A stretch of DNA of 32,732 nucleotides, taken from Novacetimonas maltaceti (GTDB taxonomy: Bacteria; Pseudomonadota; Alphaproteobacteria; Acetobacterales; Acetobacteraceae). Each line of letters starts with the position of its first letter. Position 1 is the first letter of the stretch. The translations under genes were made by a program, and so were the position numbers. The DNA lies in contig NZ_POTC01000036.1 in assembly GCF_002906255.1 (NCBI RefSeq), positions 1 through 32,732 of the forward strand. The letters are read 5' to 3'. Shown piece by piece: positions 24,801 to 32,732 of the stretch. The notes under the pieces are model-generated. The model was not told the DNA's origin, did no database searches, and saw nothing but the letters and a program-made list of their open reading frames with translations.

Positions 24801-27394
24801 TATTCCTCGTCAATCGCCCGCTTGGGCAGCAGCGCCGGCACGAAGACCAGTGTCGCGACCAGCGTGCAGGCCAGCGACAGCAGCAGCAGGCGACCCATGC
24901 TGGCCGTGCCCGGATGGTGCGACGCCGCCAGCGAACCGAACGCCGTGCCGGTCGTCAGGGCGGAGAACAGGACCGCGCGCGCCGTGGGACTCGACAGCGG
25001 CATCTTCACGCCCGCGCGCCAGTTCATGACGAAGTAGATGTTGAACGACACGCCCACGCCCAGCAGCAGGGGAAGGGCGATGATGTTGGCGAAGTTCAAC
25101 TGTTCCGGCACGAACACGATCAGGATGACCGTCATCAGCGCCGACAGCAGCAGCGGTGCCAGCACCAGCGCCGAATCCAGCAGCCGGCGCAGGGCGACCG
25201 ACAGGATGATGCCGATCATCACGATCGCCGCACACGCGGCCATGACGAAGGCATGGACCATGGTCGCCGCACTTTCGACGATGTCGATGGCGCTGCCCGC
25301 CGCCGTGGGGGCGACCTTCTTGATCTCACCCACATAGCGGTGCAGCGCGGTGTTGCCGGTCATCTGCTTGGTGGGATGCACTTCCACCAGCGCACGGCCG
25401 TCAGGCAGCAGGTAATCGTTGGCAAGGATCGGCGGCACGTCGGAAATCGACACCGGCTTGGCCTGCAGCATGGTGCGCAGCATGTCCAGCTGCATCGGCA
25501 GGAAATGGACCAGTGCCTCGTTGGTGGCAAGGATCGTCTGGTCATCCGCATGTGACAGGCGCGCCAGCGTGGACTGGATCTGGCGCAGCGGGTCGTTGGC
25601 CGCCAGCCTGTCCAGCACGCTGCCAAGGTCGGCCGCCGTTTTCGCGGCGGCTTCACGCAGGGCGTTGGCGTCCGGCGCGGGCTTGGGGTTGGGGACGATC
25701 AGGGTCGGCAGCATGATGTTCGCCGCGTCCTGGATCATCGGCAGCTTGGTGTTCTGGTCGGACGGCACCAGCGATCCCAGCCACAGCGCATCATGCACCA
25801 GCGGCAGTTGCGACAGCTTGTCCGACATTGTGTGCGCCTGATCGAGGTTGGGCATCAGCACATCGACGGAGTAGGGCGAATATTGCGGCTCCGACATCAG
25901 CATGCCCAGCGTGACCATGCCCTCGGACTTGGGGTTCTTGGTATGCAGCGGGTCGGCATCGAACGTCAGCGTCGGGATCAGGCCCGCGCCCAGCAGGGCA
26001 AGGCAGGCGAACACGGCGAGGATCGGCTTGCGATGGTGGCGGATGCTGACATCGATGGGCTTGGCAAAGGCGAAGCCGACCGCGCCATGGCCCGCCGTGG
26101 GGCGGAAGATCCGCAACAGTGCCGGCAGCAGCGTCAGCGTGCAGACAAAGGCGAAGATCATGCCAAAGCCCGCGATCAGGCCCAACTGCGCCACGCCGAC
26201 AAAGGCGGTGGGCGTAAAGGCAAGGAACCCGGCGGAGGTCGCGGTTGCGGCAACAAGGATCTGGTGCCCGGTCTCATTGCCCGTGCGCTCCAGCGCATCA
26301 TGCAGAGAGGGCACGACCCCGTCGGGCAGGGACTGCGCACGGAAACGCACGCAGAACTGGATGGCGAAATCCACCGCGATGCCGACGAACAGGATGGCGA
26401 ACGCCACGGAAATCAGGTTCAGCTTCCCCACCGCCAGCGCGGCGAAGCCGGTGGTCAGCAGCAGGCCGGAGACCAGCGTGATGATGATCGGCGCGATCAG
26501 CCGCCACGTATGCACCGCCAGCACCAGCCACAGCGTCACCAGCACCAGCGAGCCGAGCAGGCCGGCCACCATGCCTTCGGCCACGGTCGCGAATTCCTCG
26601 TCCGCGATCTGGATGTCGCCGGTGATGTGGATGTGCGCCCGCCCGGATTTCACGAACGGCAGGTCGCGCGCGGCGTCGCGCATGGCGTCGGCGGCGGCCC
26701 CGCCGGGCTGGAACGAGTCGTAGTCAAGCTTGGGCTGCGTCACGACGAACTGGTACTTGCCGCCGAGGTCGGCAAGGTCACCGGCCAGCAGCCGCTCCCA
26801 CGACATCGTCTCCGGATGGCCCTGCGCCGCATGATCCAGCGTGGTGGCAAAGCCCGACAGCGCGGACTGGAACCCCTTGAGGTCGCCTTCGCCATGTTCG
26901 ATGCCCAGCGCGATCATCGACAGTGCGCCGAACAGGCCACGCCCCGACGGGTCGGCCGCAAGCTGCCCCAGGAAGGGCTGGGCTGTGATGGTGGTGTCCA
27001 GCACGCGCTCCAGCGCCTTGGGGTCAAGGAACATCAGCCCGTTGCGCACGAGATAGGGGTCGGTCTGCGGCGTGGTGACGTAATTGAAATGCGTGTGGTC
27101 GTTCTTCAGCCGCGCGGCAAGGTCGATCGCCGTCTGCTGCGCTTCCTCCGGCAGGGCCGCGTCGATCACCGCGACCAGCTGGTCCTGTTTCTGCGGGAAC
27201 AGGCGTCCCATCTCGTCCGAGCGTTGCTTCCACGGCAGGTCGGAGGAGAACATCGTCCCCGTATCCGTGGTGACGCCCAGCCGCGTATAGCTTGCATAGA
27301 CTGCCCCCCCGACCAGAACGGCAAAGGCCAGGACCACCGCAATGGCCCGGTTGGAACAGAACGCGACAAGACGCCCAAGGGGTACCGACAGCAT
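24800..27394 (-). CDS. hpnN: Hopanoid-associated RND transporter HpnN (MMPL family)
   Basis: A large inner-membrane protein (864 residues) of the HpnN group. Studied members move hopanoids to the outer membrane. It has a TM1 near residues 15-35, a long periplasmic domain, then TM clusters containing VGIAVDFAIQFCVRFRAQ and, in the second half, LPLLLGVGVSFNIYFVMNWR and PTARAVLFSALTTGTAFGSLAASHHPG, the paired architecture of RND/MMPL proteins. The C terminus is short (RAIDEE). It lies 211 bases after hpnL. The stop codon touches the tandem repeats. Squalene-hopene cyclase and other hpn genes are not in the window. Confidence 0.86.
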   Translation of the reverse strand: MLSVPLGRLVAFCSNRAIAVVLAFAVLVGGAVYASYTRLGVTTDTGTMFSSDLPWKQRSDEMGRLFPQKQDQLVAVIDAALPEEAQQTAIDLAARLKNDHTHFNYVTTPQTDPYLVRNGLMFLDPKALERVLDTTITAQPFLGQLAADPSGRGLFGALSMIALGIEHGEGDLKGFQSALSGFATTLDHAAQGHPETMSWERLLAGDLADLGGKYQFVVTQPKLDYDSFQPGGAAADAMRDAARDLPFVKSGRAHIHITGDIQIADEEFATVAEGMVAGLLGSLVLVTLWLVLAVHTWRLIAPIIITLVSGLLLTTGFAALAVGKLNLISVAFAILFVGIAVDFAIQFCVRFRAQSLPDGVVPSLHDALERTGNETGHQILVAATATSAGFLAFTPTAFVGVAQLGLIAGFGMIFAFVCTLTLLPALLRIFRPTAGHGAVGFAFAKPIDVSIRHHRKPILAVFACLALLGAGLIPTLTFDADPLHTKNPKSEGMVTLGMLMSEPQYSPYSVDVLMPNLDQAHTMSDKLSQLPLVHDALWLGSLVPSDQNTKLPMIQDAANIMLPTLIVPNPKPAPDANALREAAAKTAADLGSVLDRLAANDPLRQIQSTLARLSHADDQTILATNEALVHFLPMQLDMLRTMLQAKPVSISDVPPILANDYLLPDGRALVEVHPTKQMTGNTALHRYVGEIKKVAPTAAGSAIDIVESAATMVHAFVMAACAAIVMIGIILSVALRRLLDSALVLAPLLLSALMTVILIVFVPEQLNFANIIALPLLLGVGVSFNIYFVMNWRAGVKMPLSSPTARAVLFSALTTGTAFGSLAASHHPGTASMGRLLLLSLACTLVATLVFVPALLPKRAIDEE

Positions 27395-27605
27395 GACGAG
27401 TTATTCAGCCCTTCAGAAACCGTTGCCGATGCGTATTTCGTCCTGGCACCGGGTGGAAGAGCCTCGGTTTGGCCCATGAAGCACATGTGATGCAAGGCGG
27501 TTCTTTGTTACCATGGTCCCGATCCATGTCAGCAACATGGCGCAGGCGCGCGCGAAGGCGTGGCATCGCTCCGGGCCATGCCAGTGCGGACGCATGGCGC
27601 GGCGG

Positions 27606-28622
27606 TCATGACTGTTCCGGAATCTCCGTGCCGTGGGCGGGGTTTTTCGCCCCTGCCGGCACGATCCAGTGCAGCTCCATCCACTGCCATCCCACCAGCG
27701 ACGGCAGGCCCCATGCGATCTCACGCAATCGTTTGATCAGTGACAGGGCGATGGCGACCTGCGGCGACACCCCGAACAGGCCGGCAATGATGATGTAGCC
27801 CCCTTCGGACACGCCAAGTGCTCCGGGCACGGCGAAGCCCGCGGATTTTGCCGCCTGCCCCACGCTTTCGATCACAAGGCACTGCCCCAGCGACAGCGGG
27901 TGGCCCACGCCGTGCATGATGATGCTGACCTCGAACGTGCCGAGCGACCATCCCAGCAGTTGCAGCGCGCCCGCGCGGATCGAGCTTGAGCGTGTCTTGT
28001 ACAGCGTGATGATTTCATGGTGCAGGCCGCGGATGTCCTCCATCCCGCCCCAGCCGAGATGGTCCGCGATGCGCATCAGCAGCCCTTCGATCAGGGACAC
28101 CGCGCCAAGATACTGGCTGCCGAAGAACACCGCGCCCAGCAGCAGGGCGGCGCCCGCGCTTTCCATCAGTTCGTCCGTCACGGCGGAGCGGTTGACGAGG
28201 CAGAACAGCACCCCGAGCCCGATGAGCGTGAACGTCACCTGGCTGAGCAGTTCGATCGTCAGGTCGCAGATGGTCGATGCCGCCGCCCGGCGCAGGCCCA
28301 CCCCATGGCGGCGTGACAGCAGGCGCGCGGTGATGACCTCGCCGCCGACCTGCGCCACCGGAAGGAGGTTGTTGATCCCTTCGCGCGCGCAGCGCAGGGC
28401 AAGGAAATCGCCCAGCGGCAGGGGACGGCGATGGCTTTCGGCCAGGATCTTCCACGCAAGGGCGGAGGCGCAGACCTGTGTGGCATGGAAGATGATGACA
28501 ACGGCAATGCTCCACCCCCCCGTGGCGATCAGGGCAAGGATGTCATGCAGGCCGAAACGGGAGAGCATCCATACCGTCAGCCCGATCCCGAATGTTCCGG
28601 CGATGAAAGTGATCAGCCTCAT
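27606..28622 (-). CDS. hpnL: Hopanoid-associated integral membrane protein, HpnL-like
   Basis: A 338-residue polytopic membrane protein of the lysylphosphatidylglycerol-synthase-like (UPF0104) group. HpnL is the hopanoid-cluster branch of this family and its molecular function is not known. It begins MRLITFIAGTFGIGLTVWML and contains REGINNLLPVAQVGGEVITARLL, SVGQAAKSAGFAVPGALGVSEGGYIIIAGLFG and LIKRLREIAWGLPSLVGWQW, which I associate with HpnL. AGAGGA lies six bases before the ATG. It follows ribH after 71 bases that contain a GC-rich hairpin (CGCGCG/CGCGCG, no T-run), and precedes hpnN, supporting the hopanoid assignment. Confidence 0.75.
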   Translation of the reverse strand: MRLITFIAGTFGIGLTVWMLSRFGLHDILALIATGGWSIAVVIIFHATQVCASALAWKILAESHRRPLPLGDFLALRCAREGINNLLPVAQVGGEVITARLLSRRHGVGLRRAAASTICDLTIELLSQVTFTLIGLGVLFCLVNRSAVTDELMESAGAALLLGAVFFGSQYLGAVSLIEGLLMRIADHLGWGGMEDIRGLHHEIITLYKTRSSSIRAGALQLLGWSLGTFEVSIIMHGVGHPLSLGQCLVIESVGQAAKSAGFAVPGALGVSEGGYIIIAGLFGVSPQVAIALSLIKRLREIAWGLPSLVGWQWMELHWIVPAGAKNPAHGTEIPEQS

Positions 28623-28693
28623 CCGCCGTCCTCTTGTCGCGCGCCGTTGTCCGTGTCGCGCGCGGGGCCTCCGCGCGCGGGTGCGCTACAACC

Positions 28694-29179
28694 TTAACAG
28701 CCTCTTATTTTCTGTATCAATGCAAGACTTTCGACACAGGCGGCCACGGCCTCGCGTCCCTTGTTGTGGATGTCGTCGCGCGAACGCTCGACCGCCTGTT
28801 TCTCGGTATAGGTCGTCACCACCCCGAACGCGATGGGCACCTCCGTCGAAAGCGACGCCTGCATCAGGCCGGTTGCGGTGCCAAGGCTGATATACTCGAA
28901 ATGCGCGGTCTCGCCCTTGATGACGCAGCCAAGGCAGACCACCCCGTCGTAACGCCCGGTTTTCGCCAGCGTCTGCGCCAGCAGCGGCAGTTCGAAGGCG
29001 CCGGGGGCATACATGACATCATCGTCGCGCATGGCGATGTCATGTTCACGCAGCCACGCCAGCGCGCCGTCACGCAGGCCGTGCGTCACGTCTTCATTGA
29101 ACCTGCTGACCACGATGGCCAGGCGCGGCGCGCGGGCAAAGGTCAGGTCCACGGTGGTGGAGGGGATGTTTGTACTCAT
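28694..29179 (-). CDS. ribH: 6,7-dimethyl-8-ribityllumazine synthase
   Basis: Condenses 5-amino-6-ribitylaminouracil with dihydroxybutanone phosphate to give lumazine, the last intermediate before riboflavin; members form 60-subunit or decameric shells. The ATG at 29179 (AGGA eight bases upstream) gives 161 residues starting MSTNIPSTTVDL. Family features are VVSRFNEDVTHGL, YAPGAFELPLLAQ, LGCVIKGETAHFEYIS and FGVVTTYTEKQAVER. A longer frame upstream lies in the intergenic region and end of ribBA and is not used. The gene starts 22 bases after ribBA. nusB, often next to ribH, is absent; hpnL follows. Confidence 0.95.
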   Translation of the reverse strand: MSTNIPSTTVDLTFARAPRLAIVVSRFNEDVTHGLRDGALAWLREHDIAMRDDDVMYAPGAFELPLLAQTLAKTGRYDGVVCLGCVIKGETAHFEYISLGTATGLMQASLSTEVPIAFGVVTTYTEKQAVERSRDDIHNKGREAVAACVESLALIQKIRGC

Positions 29180-29201
29180 CGACTGTTTCCTGAAGGGGGT
29201 C

Positions 29202-30485
29202 TCAGTCCGCGACCGGGGCGGTCGCGGGCAGGCAGAGCTTGTGGCCCATGCGGGTGCGCTTGGCATCCAGATAGGCGCGGTTGAACGGGTTGGGCGCGAT
29301 GTCGAGCGCCACGCGCTTGCGCACGGTGAAGCCGCGCTGCGTCAGGGCGCTGACCTTGTCGGGATTGTTGGTCATCAGGTCCAGCGTCCCGATTCCCAGC
29401 GCGCGCAGGATGTCGGCGGCGACGTTCCAGTCCCGCGCATCGGTGTCGAAGCCGAGGCGGTGATTGGCGTCCACGGTGTCGAGTCCCATGTCCTGCAGCG
29501 CATAGGCGCGGATCTTGTTCGCAAGCCCGATGCCGCGTCCCTCATGCCCCTGCAGATAGACCAGCACGCCGGATTCCGCACGGTCGATCCGTTCCAGCGC
29601 CGCCTGAAGCTGCGCGCCGCAGTCGCAGCGCAGCGATCCCAGCGCATCGCCCGTGACGCATTCGGAATGCAGCCTTACCAGCGGCACGGTCCCCTTTGCG
29701 TCGGGCTGGCCCTTGACCATCGCGACATGTTCCGTCCCGTCGGGCGCGCGGAAGGCGTGGATGATCATGTCCTCCCCGCCAAAGCGACTCGGCAGTCTCG
29801 CCTGCGCCACCTGTTCGACACGGGGGAAGGGGGAGGCCGTCTCGCCCGGTGCGGCGCTTGCCTCGGCCCGGGCGCGCAGCCACGCCGCAAGTTCGGCGAT
29901 GGAAAGGATCGGCAGCCCGTGCTTTTCGGCGAAGGGGCGCAGGTCGTCCATGCGCGACATGGTGCCGTCGTCGTTCGTGATCTCGCAGATCACGGCGGCG
30001 GGGATCAGGCCGGCAAGGCGGGCGAGGTCGATCGAGGCCTCGGTATGGCCATCGCGTTCCAGCGTCCCGCCCGGCTTCGCACGCAGCGGGAAGATATGCC
30101 CCGGCGAGACGAGGTCCGATGGCTGCGCATCCGGGGCCACGGCGGCAAGGATGGTGCGCGCGCGGTCGGCGGCGGAAATGCCGGTGGTCACGCCCTCGCG
30201 CGCCTCGATGGAGACGGTGAAGGCCGTGCCGCGTGGGCAGGTGTTGACCTGCGTCATCATCGGCAGGCCAAGCTGCGTCACGATGGCCGGGGCCAGCGGC
30301 ATGCACACCAGGCCACGGGCATGGGTGATCATGAAATTGATCGCCTCCGGCGTGACAAGCTCGGCCGCCATCACCAGGTCGCCCTCGTTCTCGCGGTCCT
30401 CGTCATCGACAAGGATGACCATCCCGCCACGCCGGATCGTCGCGACCGCTTCTTCCAGCCGGGGGGGCATCAACGGTACTGGCAT
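29202..30485 (-). CDS. ribBA: Bifunctional DHBP synthase / GTP cyclohydrolase II
   Basis: Makes both starting units of riboflavin: the N-terminal half forms 3,4-dihydroxy-2-butanone 4-phosphate from ribulose 5-phosphate, and the C-terminal half opens GTP. The ATG at 30485 (GGAG six bases upstream) gives 427 residues. The RibB part has DDEDRENEGDL at 27-37, THARGLVCMPL and HTEASIDLARLAG. The RibA part has HSECVTGDALGSLRCDC (zinc cysteines at about 274, 285 and 287), GHEGRGIGL and ANHRLGF, so both halves look active, unlike some alphaproteobacterial RibBA proteins with a decayed second domain. It overlaps the end of ribE by 16 bases. Confidence 0.95.
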   Translation of the reverse strand: MPVPLMPPRLEEAVATIRRGGMVILVDDEDRENEGDLVMAAELVTPEAINFMITHARGLVCMPLAPAIVTQLGLPMMTQVNTCPRGTAFTVSIEAREGVTTGISAADRARTILAAVAPDAQPSDLVSPGHIFPLRAKPGGTLERDGHTEASIDLARLAGLIPAAVICEITNDDGTMSRMDDLRPFAEKHGLPILSIAELAAWLRARAEASAAPGETASPFPRVEQVAQARLPSRFGGEDMIIHAFRAPDGTEHVAMVKGQPDAKGTVPLVRLHSECVTGDALGSLRCDCGAQLQAALERIDRAESGVLVYLQGHEGRGIGLANKIRAYALQDMGLDTVDANHRLGFDTDARDWNVAADILRALGIGTLDLMTNNPDKVSALTQRGFTVRKRVALDIAPNPFNRAYLDAKRTRMGHKLCLPATAPVAD

Positions 30486-31084
30486 AATGACTCCACGTAT
30501 TTTGCGATGACATCCACCTCCACGTTCACCTCCGCGCCGGGCGTCAGCGTGCCCAGCGTGGTGTGCTCCCACGTGTGGGGGATGATCATGAGTTCGATGC
30601 GGAATTCGTCAGGCGCGGCATCCTCGCCCGGGGCGCCGACGGCGTTGAGCGTCAGGCTGATGCCGTCAAGGGTGATCGACCCCTTGTCCACGAGGTAGCG
30701 GCGCAGGCGGGCAGGCACGGCAAAGGCGATGTGGCGGGCGTCCCCGTCCGGCGTGACCGACAGCAGGCGCGCGGTGGCGTCCACATGCCCCTGCACGATA
30801 TGGCCCGACAGGCGGGTCGCAGGCGTGACCGCGCGTTCAAGGTTGACGCGCCGCCCCGCAGCCAGATGCCGCAGCGAGGTACAGTCCAGCGTTTCGGGGC
30901 TGATGAAGAACGTGGCGTTGCCCGCCGCGTCGAACGTCGTCACCGTCAGGCACACGCCATTGACCGCGATGCTTTCGCCCAGCGACAGGTCCCCAATGCC
31001 GGTCGCCACCGCGACCTCCAGGTCGCGTTCGCCGCGCTGCGTCGTGGTGACGGTTCCCAGATGTTCTATGATCCCTGAAAACAT
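30470..31084 (-). CDS. ribE: Riboflavin synthase (alpha chain)
   Basis: Dismutates two lumazine molecules to riboflavin. The ATG at 31084, with AAAGGAG four bases upstream, gives 204 residues starting MFSGIIEHLG, the family's standard N terminus. Two lumazine-binding domains are visible: VNGVCLTVTTF and SPETLDCTSL in the first, GHIVQGHVDATA and ITLDGISLTLNAV in the second. Its start lies inside the ribD end (19-base overlap) and its end overlaps ribBA, so the genes are coupled. In E. coli this gene is called ribC or ribE. Confidence 0.95.
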   Translation of the reverse strand: MFSGIIEHLGTVTTTQRGERDLEVAVATGIGDLSLGESIAVNGVCLTVTTFDAAGNATFFISPETLDCTSLRHLAAGRRVNLERAVTPATRLSGHIVQGHVDATARLLSVTPDGDARHIAFAVPARLRRYLVDKGSITLDGISLTLNAVGAPGEDAAPDEFRIELMIIPHTWEHTTLGTLTPGAEVNVEVDVIAKYVESLCQYR

Positions 31085-32160
31085 GTCGCTCCTTTCGGGA
31101 TATCCAGTTCGGGAAACAGGCACAGCGGCGTGTCATTGCCGTCGCGGAGGGTGACGCCCATCGTCTCCGTCCCGTCGGGGCGCACCCCGATCGTCAGCCA
31201 GTCATCCCAGATTCCGTGCGTGCGCAGCGCCGACAGCAGGGTCGGCCCCGCCTCCACCAGCGCCCACATCGCCCCCGCCTGTCCCAGCAGGTCCGGCAGG
31301 TGCGTGATGTCGGTGCAGGTCCGCACGTCGAACCCGCGTGCCTTGGCCTGCGCGACATAGGCCGCGTCCACCTGCCCGCGCGTGGTGCATGCCACCAGCA
31401 GGCGCGGCCCGCGCCCCGGATGGTCGCTCACCCGCCGCACGTCGAGGCCGGGGCGATCCGCGGTAATGGTGCCGGTGGCGGTGACCACGGCATCGGTCGC
31501 GCGGCGCAGGCGGTGGGCGAGGTCGAGGGCGGCGGCAGAGGTAAAGGTCGTGCGCCCGGCAGGCGGGATCATCGATCCCTCGATGTCGAGCGCCTGCTTG
31601 ACCGTGATCCATGCCCGTCCCGTGCGGGTCAGGCGGGCGAAGGGGGCGATCAGGCCCCGGCACTGCCGCGCCAGTCCTGCGGCCTCGGGACCGGTCACAT
31701 CGGACAGGAACCGCACGTCACACCCATGGTCACGCAGGTAATCCGCGCCGCCGCCCGCAACATTGGGGTTCGGGTCCGCCGCCCCGATCCACACGGTGCG
31801 GATGGGGGTGCCCATGATGGCCTGCGAACACGGCCCGGTGCGGCCGGTATGGTTGCAGGGTTCCAGTGTGACGACGATGGTGTGGGCGCGTTCGATCAGG
31901 CCGAGTTCGCGGCACAGCGTGATGGCCCGGGCCTCCGCATGCGGGGTGCCCGCACGATGGTGCGCGCCGGTGCACAGGATGGCGCCATTGGCGTCAAGGA
32001 TGGCGCAGCCCACGGGCGGGTTGGGGGCCGTCGCACCGACATGGCGCACGGCCTCCGCCACCGCCGCGCGGAAGGCGTGTCCGATATGGGGGGGAAGTTC
32101 CTGCGCCCTTGTCCCCGTGCGTGCATGTCCGGCCGACATGTCCACGACGCTACTCTCCAT
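31066..32160 (-). CDS. ribD: Bifunctional riboflavin deaminase/reductase
   Basis: Carries out deamination and reduction of the pyrimidine made by GTP cyclohydrolase II. The 364-residue protein has the zinc deaminase domain first (NPPVGCAI, then His74-Ala-Glu76, and PCNHTGRTGPC with Cys102 and Cys111) and the reductase from about 150 (RAWITVKQALDIEGSMI, VVTATGTITADRPGLDVR, LVEAGPTLLSAL). Starts at 32160 or 32139 are both in frame; neither has a strong ribosome binding site. It is the first gene after the FMN riboswitch, 75 bases downstream of it. Confidence 0.94.
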   Translation of the reverse strand: MESSVVDMSAGHARTGTRAQELPPHIGHAFRAAVAEAVRHVGATAPNPPVGCAILDANGAILCTGAHHRAGTPHAEARAITLCRELGLIERAHTIVVTLEPCNHTGRTGPCSQAIMGTPIRTVWIGAADPNPNVAGGGADYLRDHGCDVRFLSDVTGPEAAGLARQCRGLIAPFARLTRTGRAWITVKQALDIEGSMIPPAGRTTFTSAAALDLAHRLRRATDAVVTATGTITADRPGLDVRRVSDHPGRGPRLLVACTTRGQVDAAYVAQAKARGFDVRTCTDITHLPDLLGQAGAMWALVEAGPTLLSALRTHGIWDDWLTIGVRPDGTETMGVTLRDGNDTPLCLFPELDIPKGATCFQGS

Positions 32161-32234
32161 CCACTACGCGGACGGACCCGGGGCGTACGACGCCTGCATG
32201 CCGCCCCCATGGCCAGGGACGGACATCCTGACAT

Positions 32235-32392
32235 GCGTTCTCTATCATCCGGACTGTAACCGTCGGTCCCGGGGTCTCACCGGGTCTGCTGTCCCTGTCG
32301 GCCGATGCCGTCAGGCGCTCGCGGACTGATGGCGGGAGCGTTGGCCCCGTCAAACACCGCCGGTGGGGAATTGCGCCTCGCCCCGAGAACGT
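32235..32392 (-). promoter_or_regulatory. FMN riboswitch (RFN element)
   Basis: The minus strand shows the conserved parts in order: GTTCTCGGGGCG, then CAATTCCCCACCGGCGGT, the variable arm with GCGAGCGCC, then AGACCCGGTGAGACC, GGGACCGACGGTTACAGTC and CGGATGATAGAGAACGC closing the P1 stem with the first segment. This is the FMN-binding aptamer that represses riboflavin genes when FMN is high. Between it and ribD there is no T-run, only GC-rich complementary segments (GGGGCG with CGCCCC), so control is more likely at translation start or by rho-dependent termination. Confidence 0.96.
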
Positions 32393-32429
32393 CTGCGGAC
32401 CGGCTCCCATGAGCCAGCCCATCAACTGT

Positions 32430-32457
32430 TTCATAGTTTGGGAAGAATGACAGGCAA
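32430..32457 (-). promoter_or_regulatory. Possible promoter of the riboflavin operon
   Basis: On the minus strand TTGCCT (32452-32457) and TATGAA (32430-32435) are 16 bases apart. Transcription from here would begin about 30 bases before the FMN aptamer, as expected for a riboswitch leader. The boxes are imperfect. Confidence 0.4.
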
Positions 32458-32500
32458 TTGCAAGCCCCGTTCCCGATCACATTCGCCGAGAGGAGGGAAA

Positions 32501-32552
32501 GGTTCAGGGCTCTGCCCTGAAACCCGCCAAAGGGCATTGCCCTTTGGAAACC
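32501..32552. repeat. Partial inverted copy of the five-hairpin repeat (family 2)
   Basis: Read on the minus strand this aligns with the last two hairpins of the 24343-24800 units, including the flanking GGTTT and GCGGGTTTC. The stems are CCAAAGGGC/GCCCTTTGG (32527-32547) and TCAGGGC/GCCCTGA (32504-32520). The first stem has a paired T-A to G-C change relative to the tandem copies, which keeps pairing. It lies upstream of the riboflavin promoter. Confidence 0.8.
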
Positions 32553-32601
32553 AGGACCTGTTCCGCGGATATTGCCACAGGGGCAAGGATTTTTTCGAAA
32601 T

Positions 32602-32627
32602 AAAGGTTTTTGGTGAAGCTTTTTTCA
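32602..32627. repeat. Truncated family 1 repeat, copy C, cut by an IS
   Basis: AAAGGTTTTTGGTGAAGCTTTTTTCA matches the 5' outer arm and first half of the inner palindrome of the copy at 20650, then stops where the IS5-type element begins. The break is at the centre of the 22-base palindrome. Confidence 0.7.
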
Positions 32628-32732
32628 GGGTCTGTTGGGAATTATGGTTTTTAAAAGCGTGTGATTGTGATTCAAGGTCTGCATGGATCGCTTCGTACTG
32701 ACAGACGCCCAATGGGCGAAAATGGAACCGCT
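32628..32732 (+). mobile_element. Left end of an IS5-family insertion sequence
   Basis: The likely left terminal repeat begins GGGTCTGTTGGGAATT at 32628, preceded by TCA, which fits the TNA target duplication known for the IS1031 group of the IS5 family. The transposase begins 55 bases further on. The right end and the exact element are outside the window, so the boundaries and group are inferred. Confidence 0.65.
32683..32732 (+). CDS. IS5-family transposase (N-terminal fragment)
   Basis: The ATG at 32683 opens a frame that runs off the window, reading MDRFVLTDAQWAKMEP. The pattern LTDAQWAKMEP is the usual start of IS5-type DDE transposases (often the first of two frames joined by frameshift). 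Only 16 residues are visible, so the catalytic domain cannot be judged. Confidence 0.75.
   Translation, partial: MDRFVLTDAQWAKMEP

Noticed and set aside
25793-27490. A 565-codon plus-strand frame opposite hpnN
   Set aside because: Antisense shadow of an RND/MMPL gene, with repetitive Arg, Gln, His and Asp and no recognisable domain.
29013-30698. A 561-codon plus-strand frame opposite ribBA and ribH
   Set aside because: The minus strand carries intact riboflavin genes with ribosome binding sites; the plus frame is a shadow.

Overview
The window looks like chromosomal DNA of an acetic acid bacterium (Acetobacteraceae, most likely Komagataeibacter or a close relative). This is inferred from the GC-rich alphaproteobacterial-type core genes, hopanoid transport genes, a rhamnose-rich surface-polysaccharide locus, many dispersed hairpin repeats and the start of an IS5-type transposase at the right edge. 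No taxonomic marker such as rRNA is present, so the genus is a guess.

Region 1 (1-12061) is a surface-polysaccharide locus with long AT-rich gaps. It encodes Gmd and Rmd (GDP-D-rhamnose branch), a convergent secreted beta-helix protein, RmlB, RmlC and RmlD (dTDP-L-rhamnose branch; RmlA is not here), an 814-residue two-domain glycosyltransferase and an overlapping coiled-coil/TPR protein. Precursors of both D- and L-rhamnose are therefore made from one locus. A gene-poor stretch (12062-12632) and a tRNA-Arg(ACG) close this region.

Region 2 (12633-24335) is mostly housekeeping: an orphan RND efflux pump, guanylate kinase, DnaB helicase, a YigZ/IMPACT protein coupled to RadA, the MlaE-MlaF part of a lipid ABC transporter, a Bcr/CflA-type drug exporter with a clear terminator, and a small DUF3297 protein.

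Region 3 (24336-32732) begins with three tandem copies of a ~155-bp unit made of five hairpins. It continues on the minus strand (transcribed right to left) with an FMN riboswitch, ribD-ribE-ribBA-ribH (a complete route from GTP to riboflavin apart from the phosphatase), then hpnL and hpnN (hopanoid-associated membrane proteins). The right edge holds a second copy of the hairpin repeat and a branched palindromic repeat that is cut, apparently at its palindrome centre, by an IS5-family element.

The most unusual material is the two families of structured repeats, which show compensatory base changes within the window, the IS insertion at a repeat hairpin tip, and the secreted beta-helix protein and two-domain glycosyltransferase of the rhamnose locus. 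I did not find a defence island, CRISPR array, prophage or a clearly new multi-gene system.
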